IMG/VR virus record: IMGVR_UViG_3300002231_001563
Location: 1 to 64,000 of that record
From: a virus
Reading direction: 5' to 3' (one strand)
DNA length: 64,000 nt
This document shows positions 30,284 through 38,400 of this stretch, piece after piece (the first letter of the stretch is position 1; each line of letters opens with the position of its first letter). Made by a program: the position numbers and the translations under genes. Below the pieces are notes generated by a model. That model was not told where the DNA came from, searched no databases, and saw only the letters and a program-made list of their open reading frames with translations.

Positions 30284-30923
30284 AATTTTAGTATTAGCCG
30301 CGCACCCAGATGATGAGACCCTTGGCTGTGGAGCAACATTAGCCAAATTATCGCTAGAAGGCCACCACATTAGACTATTAACTTTTACTGATGGAGTCGG
30401 CGCGCGAAATAATCATTCCGCAAGTAGAAGTAGGCAGCTGGATAAACTTTGCGATATTCTGGGAATAGAAGATTATATCTGCGGCACTTTTCCAGATAAT
30501 AGATTAGATACGGCGCCTCTGTTGGAAGTCTGTAAATTCATCGAAAAAAGTGTAGATTTTACTCCAGACATTATTTTTACCCATCACCCTAACTGCTTAA
30601 ATATTGATCACTCTATTGTTTCCCGCGCAACTTTGACGTCATTCAGGCCCCAAGACGGAGTTCATCAAGAGATTTACAGTTATTATGTACCTTCATCGAC
30701 AGACTATAATCCTTTATCTAATTTTAGTGGGAATACTTATTTTGACGTGGGGACCTTTGTGGATAAGAAATTGAATGCCCTCAAAGAGTGTTATGATGAA
30801 GAGATGCGCCCATACCCTCATGCCAGGAGTTATGAAAACGTTATTAATCTCATGAGAGTATGGGGCTCGGAAGTGGGTATCCCCTATGCCGAGAAATTTC
30901 AATTATTGAGGAAAATTATATAA
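30276..30923 (+). CDS. PIG-L/LmbE-family deacetylase
   Basis: Encodes 215 residues. VLAAHPDDETLGCGATLAKL (about 5-24) carries the AHPDDE zinc-binding motif, TFTDGVGARN the following loop, and FTHHPNCLNIDHSIV (about 106-120) the second metal and catalytic histidines. The family removes N-acetyl groups from GlcNAc-type sugars and lipids. Similar genes occur next to NeuB and WbqC in bacterial nonulosonate clusters, where they permit re-acylation with another group. It is the last gene of the operon; 26 bases later a new promoter starts. No terminator hairpin is evident between them. Confidence 0.88.
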   Translation: MSRILVLAAHPDDETLGCGATLAKLSLEGHHIRLLTFTDGVGARNNHSASRSRQLDKLCDILGIEDYICGTFPDNRLDTAPLLEVCKFIEKSVDFTPDIIFTHHPNCLNIDHSIVSRATLTSFRPQDGVHQEIYSYYVPSSTDYNPLSNFSGNTYFDVGTFVDKKLNALKECYDEEMRPYPHARSYENVINLMRVWGSEVGIPYAEKFQLLRKII

Positions 30924-30949
30924 AACTTTATAATAATGCACTTTAATAC

Positions 30950-30978
30950 TTGACAATAGTCGATATTGGTGTTATAAT
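30950..30978 (+). promoter_or_regulatory. consensus sigma70-type promoter
   Basis: TTGACA at 30950-30955, a 17-base spacer and a perfect TATAAT at 30973-30978. It opens the small unit that includes the zinc ribbon and gp55-like sigma genes. Confidence 0.9.
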
Positions 30979-31011
30979 AGTATTATTGTTTTAAATGAAA
31001 AGGAGAACAAT

Positions 31012-31215
31012 ATGAAATTAACTAATCAAGCTTTGGGTGCTGTGATGTTGGCACTACAAAAATCTATCATGGAGCAGACCGATATTGTACCCGTGTTGCA
31101 GGGGTTTATTTTTGCAGATACGGAAGGTGGCCTCATTGTGGAGAATCCCCCTATTTTGGAATTCGACAACAATGATGAGAATGAAGAGGTTAATGAGGAT
31201 AATGCCCTGTTATAA
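31012..31215 (+). CDS. small acidic protein
   Basis: Encodes 67 residues with AAGGAG nine bases before the ATG. A short helix at NQALGAVMLALQKSIMEQTD is followed by QGFIFADTEGGLIVENPP and a very acidic tail (NNDENEEVNEDN). Helix plus acidic tail is the design of several small T4-type transcription adaptors, but no homology is evident and that comparison is only suggestive. It is the first gene behind the promoter at 30950 and overlaps the zinc-ribbon gene by 14 bases. Confidence 0.65.
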   Translation: MKLTNQALGAVMLALQKSIMEQTDIVPVLQGFIFADTEGGLIVENPPILEFDNNDENEEVNEDNALL

Positions 31216-31465
31216 CTATCACTGCCAAGCATGTGATGAATATTTTGAAATACAACATGCCATGACTGAAAACCAGGAGAATTGCTTAAAATGCGACTCT
31301 CTTGAATTCAAGCGTGTCTTGTCTGTACCGCTCTATGTGAAAAAAATAAATAAAAATACACAAGATGCGCAACCTGGATCCCTAGTGGAAGAGTATATTG
31401 AGAAAAACCGCCAAGCGGTGAAAGAAGAGAAAAATCGACTAAGCAAGCAGGAGTATAAACCATGA
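31202..31465 (+). CDS. FmdB-type zinc-ribbon protein
   Basis: Encodes 87 residues from the ATG at 31202. YNYHCQACDEYFEIQHAM followed by CLKCDS gives the CxxC...CxxC zinc ribbon of FmdB-like regulatory proteins, which begin with MPxYxYxCxxC. The C-terminal half is a charged helix (EEYIEKNRQAVKEEKNRLSK) and could bind a partner. Such ribbons are common in large phages beside late transcription genes. It overlaps its upstream and downstream neighbours, and the gp55-like sigma follows two genes later, so a transcription role is reasonable but unproven. Confidence 0.75.
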   Translation: MPCYNYHCQACDEYFEIQHAMTENQENCLKCDSLEFKRVLSVPLYVKKINKNTQDAQPGSLVEEYIEKNRQAVKEEKNRLSKQEYKP

Positions 31466-31818
31466 ATATCACTCTCCTTACAATAGGCCTGGTTGCGACT
31501 TTATTATTCTCTCTTGCCATAAATATAGGCTTGGTGTGGTACAGTTTCTCGGCCATACGACAAATAAGATTCTATGATGATGAATTAAAAGAAATGATGT
31601 CAATTATAGATAATTTTTGCACTCACCTTAGAGATGTTTATAAAATGGATATGTTTTATGGAGACGAGACTCTAAGACACTTATTGAGACATGCGCAGGG
31701 AATAACAGAAGTTTTCCAGGATTATAGTTTGTATTTTGATGAGTATGTATTTGAGGAGGATGATTTCGATAATGACGACAGCAAAGCCGAAAAAGAAAAG
31801 AAGAATTCGCAGAAGTAA
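31462..31818 (+). CDS. membrane-anchored helical protein
   Basis: Encodes 118 residues. Residues about 3-29 (ITLLTIGLVATLLFSLAINI) form a transmembrane helix or uncleaved signal anchor. The rest is a soluble helical domain (DDELKEMMSIIDNFCTHLRD) ending in an acidic then basic tail (EEDDFDNDDSKAEKEKKNSQ). No named family is recognised. The start overlaps the zinc-ribbon stop, and the last 47 bases overlap the start of the sigma factor gene in another frame. Confidence 0.65.
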   Translation: MNITLLTIGLVATLLFSLAINIGLVWYSFSAIRQIRFYDDELKEMMSIIDNFCTHLRDVYKMDMFYGDETLRHLLRHAQGITEVFQDYSLYFDEYVFEEDDFDNDDSKAEKEKKNSQK

Positions 31819-32491
31819 AAATTCTAGAAACTATTTTACTAAAGTTCATGAAAATGCGATTATAGAATACAACAATCCAGATACCTCTTTCGCGAGAAGG
31901 GAAGAGCTTTATGTAACACTCTTGCGCCCCGCTTTTGATCAGATGGTGGATAAAATAGTGTTCACTTATAGATTTACGACGCTGCCCAATATTGATTCCT
32001 TGCGAGACGAATGTAAAATTTGGCTTATTACAGTCTTGGATAAATTTAAACCAGAAAAAGGATCGAAAGCCTTTTCATATTTTTCTGTTATAACCAAAAA
32101 CTGGTTTATTCAGAAGGTAAAGAAAAATAAGAAAAGCCGCCAACGAGAGATAGAGTTGGGCGAATTGTCCAAGGAATTGGAACAAAAATATATTTCTATT
32201 GAAAATGAATATGATGATCTAAGGGAGAAGGACGAATTTTGGCAACATCTTTGGAAGGAAATAGACACCTGGGACACCGATAAGTTAAAAGAAAATGAAA
32301 AGAAAGTTCTCGAAGCTGTAAAAATCCTCCTAAACTCCCCAGATGATATCGAAATTTTTAATAAGAAAGCTATTTATTTGTATATGAGAGAAATAACGGG
32401 CCTCAATACTAAGCAAATTGTTAACTCTTTAAACAAAATGCGAAAAAAATACAAGACATTTAAAAATAAGTGGGACCGGGGAGACGCATGA
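31772..32491 (+). CDS. gp55: T4 gp55-like late sigma factor
   Basis: Encodes 239 residues from the ATG at 31772; upstream in-frame ATGs lie deeper in the previous gene. A basic N-terminus (KPKKKRRIRRSKN) is followed by the region-2-like core: DECKIWLITVLDKFKPEKGS then KAFSYFSVITKNWFIQKVKK (about 94-133), which binds RNA polymerase and the -10 element. A helical C-terminal part (LNTKQIVNSLNKMRKKYKTF) follows. Region 3 and a full region 4 are missing, as in T4 gp55, which recognises only a -10-like late promoter. It probably directs late transcription of the structural genes. GAGGAGG lies 12 bases upstream. Confidence 0.82.
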   Translation: MTTAKPKKKRRIRRSKNSRNYFTKVHENAIIEYNNPDTSFARREELYVTLLRPAFDQMVDKIVFTYRFTTLPNIDSLRDECKIWLITVLDKFKPEKGSKAFSYFSVITKNWFIQKVKKNKKSRQREIELGELSKELEQKYISIENEYDDLREKDEFWQHLWKEIDTWDTDKLKENEKKVLEAVKILLNSPDDIEIFNKKAIYLYMREITGLNTKQIVNSLNKMRKKYKTFKNKWDRGDA

Positions 32492-32494
32492 TAA

Positions 32495-32785
32495 ATGAAA
32501 GAGCTAGAAAAATATATTCAAGAAGTTACTGATAACATTCGCGAAGACCGCCGCGTCACCAGGCGACTACTAGATGACGTAATGGTATACCTCAGCAAGA
32601 GTGAGGAGCGTCACCGCGAAGTAGGTATCACAGCGGCAAAATATGTAGAAACTCTTCAGCGCTCTAATGAGCAGCTTGTAAAAATCGCATCTTTGTTACA
32701 ACGAAAGAGCACCAAGCAAACGGGCCTCACCGACGATGACAAAAAAGATATCTTCGATCTTTTACAGGGAGACGTCCCTGAATGA
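32495..32785 (+). CDS. small coiled-coil protein
   Basis: Encodes 96 residues, nearly all helix with heptad-like spacing (VTRRLLDDVMVYLSKSEERH, VETLQRSNEQLVKIASLL), ending in TDDDKKDIFDLLQGDVPE. It probably oligomerises. The position between the sigma factor and the baseplate hub leaves open whether it is a regulator or an assembly protein. It follows the sigma stop by three bases and overlaps the hub gene by four. Confidence 0.6.
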   Translation: MKELEKYIQEVTDNIREDRRVTRRLLDDVMVYLSKSEERHREVGITAAKYVETLQRSNEQLVKIASLLQRKSTKQTGLTDDDKKDIFDLLQGDVPE

Positions 32786-34485
32786 AAATCAATGACACCA
32801 TTGATCGCCTGGATAAAACCAATCGCGAAAGCGGAATTTACCAGGCCCGCGCTGCTTTGGAGCAAGTATTCCAAGACAGCTATTATTTGGATACCAAAAG
32901 AGCTTACGAAGCTGTAGTTCTTTACAGGGAAGAGGTTTATCCTCCAGAAGCTTCGTCAGCTATGGCTAGAGAAATTATAGGTTATCCCTATACCGCACTA
33001 GGCTCGCCCGGAATCCAATATTATAAAATTTATTTTCGCATTCCATCTTTACATAAATTCTTGCCACTCCCGTCTTCTTTTAAGGAAGCGTTAGTCAGCA
33101 ACAAATTGGGACTTCAGGCAATGCCCACTAGTGAAAAGGATGCCTCTGAGCGCGGCTTATCGAACGAATTTTACTCCTTAATGAACACTACCAAGTCTAA
33201 ACTAACAACTTCAGCACTAGATGATTTATTAATTAAGAGCCATCCTCACATTATTGTTTCCGAAAAGGATTTAGAAGCCGCCTCAAACATCCTCCCGGAT
33301 CCGATGGATACTATCGAAATTAGATTTACGACTCCTAATTATACTGCCGCCTCTTTTGTGGGGTTCCTGGAAAAAGGGCCCAATGCAGTATTCTACAAGA
33401 AATCGCCATCGGGCGACATTGTTATGTCTCCGAAGTCATTGGCCGATTATGACACTTTGAATTTTAAAAAAATTTATAAGGAAAAGGTGAAAGCATGTCA
33501 TGGATCCGAAGATGGCTCTTTGGCACGCCTAGCTTCCGAAATTGGTTTTGAGGATCCCTATATTTTGGTAGCAATACGCAAAAAGGAAAGTAACGGAGAC
33601 CCCCAGGCGGTACGTTTTGAGCCCAATTTATTTCTCTCTTCCGGAAGGCCAGGTAATGGTAATGAACTACGCCACATTCCAAAAAATTGGGAAACTTATG
33701 GATATAAGCTAAAAACAATCTATATTAATGTCGATGGAAAAGCTAGAAAATATTTTACTTATGAACCCAGCGATTCTAATTATGATCCCTTATCTGGAGA
33801 ATCTTATAGCTCTTATATTAAACCAATTATGGACAATCCCAACGGCGCCGTGATGCGATCTGGCGGCATTAAATACCTCCTTCCCGACACCTTCTATAAT
33901 TTAAAGGGCTCAACACAGCAGTTGATAGGAGGAAAATCAGTAGTTGTATGGGACCCCAGCGACAAATGGGACGATAAATTAATAGCTCAAGGATCTTCCG
34001 GAACTAATCAATCAGCTTTTATGAACGCTTATAAATTGGATCCAGCAAGAGCCATAAAAAGCACATCATTTGGTATGTATCAGGTAATGGGCTGGGCCCT
34101 CCTTCGAGCTAATGACGAGAGTCCCACTAAGGCATTGGATGCTTTTTTAACTGACCCTCTTCATGCGAGCGAAACAACTCTGAAAGGATTTTTTACCCGC
34201 GCGGATAAGCAGAAAGTAATTCCCCTCATGAATCAAGAATCGCCCCCTTCTGACGCGTCGTGGACAGCATTCGCCAAAGCCTATAATGGCCCAAAGTGTT
34301 GTGGTATGAAAGAAAGCGGCTTTTTGTTGACAGAAGAGGAGCTAAGTCGAAAGGGTCAAAAAAAATATGATGTCGATATTAAGAAGAAATATGAGGCAGC
34401 CCTCAAGGAATGTGATATTAATTTGGATACCTCCGAAACGCTGCACCCATATGACGATCCATATACCACGGTTCCGTTGATGTGA
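32782..34485 (+). CDS. baseplate hub protein with N-acetylmuramidase domain
   Basis: Encodes 567 residues. Residues about 1-230 are a mixed alpha/beta region of the kind that precedes hub enzymes (YYKIYFRIPSLHKFLPLPSS). From about 250 the muramidase (DUF3380-like) domain begins: LVAIRKKESNGDPQAVRFEP with the probable catalytic Glu, then TSFGMYQVMGWALLRAN and WTAFAKAYNGP, the usual three blocks. A long insertion (about 295-410) separates the first and second blocks. It would cut peptidoglycan during tail penetration, the role gp5 plays in T4. It starts the structural operon, followed after nine bases by a spike-like protein. Confidence 0.8.
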   Translation: MKINDTIDRLDKTNRESGIYQARAALEQVFQDSYYLDTKRAYEAVVLYREEVYPPEASSAMAREIIGYPYTALGSPGIQYYKIYFRIPSLHKFLPLPSSFKEALVSNKLGLQAMPTSEKDASERGLSNEFYSLMNTTKSKLTTSALDDLLIKSHPHIIVSEKDLEAASNILPDPMDTIEIRFTTPNYTAASFVGFLEKGPNAVFYKKSPSGDIVMSPKSLADYDTLNFKKIYKEKVKACHGSEDGSLARLASEIGFEDPYILVAIRKKESNGDPQAVRFEPNLFLSSGRPGNGNELRHIPKNWETYGYKLKTIYINVDGKARKYFTYEPSDSNYDPLSGESYSSYIKPIMDNPNGAVMRSGGIKYLLPDTFYNLKGSTQQLIGGKSVVVWDPSDKWDDKLIAQGSSGTNQSAFMNAYKLDPARAIKSTSFGMYQVMGWALLRANDESPTKALDAFLTDPLHASETTLKGFFTRADKQKVIPLMNQESPPSDASWTAFAKAYNGPKCCGMKESGFLLTEEELSRKGQKKYDVDIKKKYEAALKECDINLDTSETLHPYDDPYTTVPLM

Positions 34486-34494
34486 GAATAAGAA

Positions 34495-35451
34495 ATGAAA
34501 AAAGAGACAAGAAAAGCACGAATATTAGAAAACCTACCAGATGACTATAAATCTGTCCCGGGCGAAGTAAATACTAGAAATCCATCCGCCGGCCTCAATG
34601 TCAATAATATAGTGGAACCAGTACCCTCATATATTAGAGGCGCTTCAGAGGTAGTCTTAAGCAATCCCAATAACGCTTGGATCATTTTAGGCCGCGACCG
34701 ACCATCATCCCGCGTAAGTGGGTACGGAGGAGCAGGCGGAACCCAATGTGCTTCTATTGATTTAGTAGTGGGGAGGATGTCTTCTACGGAAGGAGGTCCG
34801 AGGTCGGGAGCATATGTAGATCCCAATTTTGAATCGGATGCTGCTCGTATCTATGTTAGTCAGAAAACAGATATTGATAAGAATTTTAATCTTGTTGCCG
34901 GAAATGTAGGCACCTCCAAGGCTAAGTCTGGAATCGGCATTAAAGCAGATGGCGTTCGTATTGTGGGCAGGGAGGGGATAAAATTAGTAACCAATACTGA
35001 TCCTAAAAACTCCCAAGGTGGAAAAATTAAAACTACTTATGGTATTGACTTGATCGCCGGTAATGATGATTCTAAACAAAAAGTCAAAGGAAAGCCTTTT
35101 GGAGACAAAGTGGATTTTTTGCAGCCAATTGTGAAGGGAGATAATCTGACCGACGCCCTGTCCGAAATGGCTGATCAAATAGGAGATTTAGCGACTAGAT
35201 TCAATGAGTTTGCTAAAAATCAGGTAAAATATAATGCGGCCCTTGCAACCCACATACATCCCCACCCAATGGGTCCTACCCTGCCTTCTATCGAGCTGAC
35301 TCCTACTTATTTGCAGGTAAATACTCAACAATTTGTCAATTCTTTGGCGACAGATTGGTCCCAGCACGTCAATTTATCTAATTTTAAGAACAACTATTTA
35401 AAACCTTATGGAGATAGGTGGGTGTGCAGCCGGTATAACAGGACAACCTAA
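34495..35451 (+). CDS. baseplate spike-like protein
   Basis: Encodes 318 residues. An OB-like start region (ENLPDDYKSVPGEVNTRNPS) leads to WIILGRDRPSSRVSGYGGAG, then a run of short strands (ARIYVSQKTDIDKNFNLVAG, GIGIKADGVRIVGREGIKLV, TTYGIDLIAGND), the look of a triple beta-helix as in gp5/VgrG spikes. ALATHIHPHPMGPTLPS near residue 260 recalls the HxH-type tip of such proteins. The muramidase hub is directly upstream, so a needle trimer beneath the hub is likely. The assignment rests on fold pattern and order rather than family identity. Confidence 0.65.
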   Translation: MKKETRKARILENLPDDYKSVPGEVNTRNPSAGLNVNNIVEPVPSYIRGASEVVLSNPNNAWIILGRDRPSSRVSGYGGAGGTQCASIDLVVGRMSSTEGGPRSGAYVDPNFESDAARIYVSQKTDIDKNFNLVAGNVGTSKAKSGIGIKADGVRIVGREGIKLVTNTDPKNSQGGKIKTTYGIDLIAGNDDSKQKVKGKPFGDKVDFLQPIVKGDNLTDALSEMADQIGDLATRFNEFAKNQVKYNAALATHIHPHPMGPTLPSIELTPTYLQVNTQQFVNSLATDWSQHVNLSNFKNNYLKPYGDRWVCSRYNRTT

Positions 35452-38400
35452 ATGAGTGTTTATGATGAAATAGCCTTGGGAATATCCCAGATGAATCCCA
35501 TGCGCAAGACTTTGGCAGAGGTAAATAAGCTTGCTTATAAGGGTAAAATAAATCCCACAAAAAGTCAGCTAGACTTTATAGAAATCTCCGAAGAAAAGCC
35601 GGGCAAAAAGCACGATGAACCATCTCCTGGTACCGACAAGGGCTCTTATTACAAAAAAAGTGATCCTCAAAATGAATCATGGGGATACAATCGGAACTGG
35701 CTTGAGGCGAGAATTATATCTTTTGGCTCCGAGGCATTAACTGATTTTTTGTGGAAGCCCCTGTGGGACGCCACAAAATCAACGTCTGAAAGAATTGTTT
35801 TACAGCCCGGCCTTTTTAGAAAAGAGGATCTATTTTATTTTTATGCCGGAGTCTTCCAGCGCCTTTTGGATCCCAAGTATAAGAAATATGCGAAGCTCGG
35901 CGCCTCTACTTTGGGATCTCCCAGCATATCGTCTGGCGATGATAATATGAGATACGACCCCCTCATTACGATGATCCCCGCAGCTTTTGAGGATTATGTT
36001 ACTCTGGGCCATGAATTTGGATCCTATCCGGGCGTGTTTGGCCTTGGGCCAGAAAAAATATATGTCACCAAACATAATTACGCTGTATCTGTATCCAACC
36101 AAATTGAGAATAGCACAGTACGCACAAGTTGGTATCATTTAATGGACCATCGCTCGTATTCGGCTGGAGGCGGGGCTGATGGCAAGGATGGATTATTAAA
36201 AGACGAACTAATGTCCTTAAAGGAAATTCAGGGATTATTTTCTCTTGAGATGATATTAAACCTTCGAGACGATATCGAGAACAATAAAGTTTTATATAAA
36301 GATTATGAAAGCCAATGGCTTATACCAACATTTAGTATTGACACTTTTTTGGGCCCCGGCGCCCGCATCAATTATGACCAGGCTTATCTATTCTGGACTT
36401 CTTTTTTAGACGAACTCGAAGGTATAGTGTCTGATGAGGCAGGCGAAGAAGCCGTGGCAGCAGCCACAGAAGCCTCCGATATCTTCCTCTTTGATCCAAA
36501 TGCCTGCAAAGTAGATATAACAGATCCCATCCCACCAGAATGTGATCCCCCGTGTGTTCCCAATCCGAAAGGTTCTTCCACTATATGGCAAGATTTACCA
36601 GATCGGCAGCCTTTCTCTAACGATGAGGTGTGTGAAACGTGGGTATCCCTCACCACCCAATATACAGATGCCATAACAAAAACAACCTCTGAAATCATTA
36701 ATGAATATATATCTGAGGGAATTGAGCTAATACTCCAGGGAGCCGGAAAATCTTCGGACGAAGCTACTATTATCTCGCTGGCATCCTCTACAGTGACTGA
36801 ATTTTTTATGGATTTCAGGAACCTATCTCATGCCAAGGTTCTCGTAAGAATTCCTTATAGCGCAACTTTGCCAATAGAGGACAAACCTCCAAAAACATCC
36901 AGCGAGACTACCGATTCTGCAGAATTTTCATTAAATGTGGTACTTGATGCCTCTGATCTCCGGGGAACTGGGAGTATGTTAAATCTTGTCAGTAGGGCAA
37001 TTGGCCGCAAATACGCCGCCCAATATGAAATTGCCCGAGAAATGGGACAATTATCGGGATTGCCACAAAATATTCTCCTAGGAAAAGAAGGCCCCCGTAT
37101 AAGAGAATTTAAAAAAGAATTAATAAAATTATTAAAAAGTCAGGGTTTTCGATTCAACCCCGCTCGAAAAAAGATAGGAACCCTAGAGGCCGTCGAAATC
37201 GGTTTTGCTGAAAATTTTACCTCTGTTGAATATGTTAAAGCCAACAACATCGGCTGTGACCCGGTCGAGCTGACACAGCAAGCAGGCTGGAACACTTTCA
37301 AATCTTCAGCGCCCGCGACTTATCCCACCACTTTGGCGTTTGTGGCAAACGCGCCCTCTATATTCGATGCTATTACTTCTGATTCACCCCCATCTGTATC
37401 TGATTTTTTGAAACAATATTTCTTCCCCCGTCCCCCCGCTAGAGCCGGCCAAGACTTAGAGTTAGCTGAATCACTCACTAACGAAGAGGGGTGTACAGCG
37501 AGCGACGTCGCTAAGCACTTAACAAAGCCAGCCCTAATTTTAGGATCCGAAGTAGCTGGAACAATATTATCATATCCCGAATTAGTGGTATCTACTCTCG
37601 GAGACACTGCGTGCCTTGATTTAGAGGGAAAAAAGGCTCAAGATGAGAAATTTAATGCCCTCGAAGAAATTGAAAAGAGGTGGAAAGATGTTGATTTGCG
37701 GAGATATTTTAGTGGCGACGGGGTCTTAGAGGACCTCCCCCACAAGCTGGATGAGGTAACTAATTTAAAGGAGCTTTACGGCGAAATCATAAATAAGCTG
37801 GGGGTATGTGGAATATCCGCCCTCGTTATGGACGCGCTTGGCTGCTTGGTGAAAGGGTTGGATCTCGGAGACTCGATGGAGGGTCTTGTGCGCTCATTTA
37901 TTACTTCCGCTACCGATAAAGAGATGGAAAAATTATATTTCCGACTCAATCCAGCCCTGCAGCAATTTATTCGCGATTCGGTTTCCGAGCTGACTTCAAT
38001 TCCCCTTCCCTGGGAAGCTGGGTATCGAGAGGGTAGTTACAAGGCAGCGGGCACAACATTCTCGGCTGATTATGTATCTAACGGTACATCCCTGGACGAT
38101 CGTCTAGCTAAGACTTCTTCCGAAGCCGATTCCTATACAACTGTCACGGTTGACGATGAATTGCGAATGTTTCGCGCAAAATCAAAAACGACCATGGAAG
38201 AACAAAGGGAAAAGTTTAGCTCCTTCACTCCCATCCCTCTTACTAATACTGATGGCTCACCCATTTTAGATGAAGATGGTAACCCCATAATCATAACTAG
38301 CCCTGAAGGCGTGACACCCGCTCCAGGCCTAGGTCCCCGTAAATTCGCAGGCCCATTCGCTCATGCCGGATCTGTAGGTACTGCACTAGATAATATCCAA

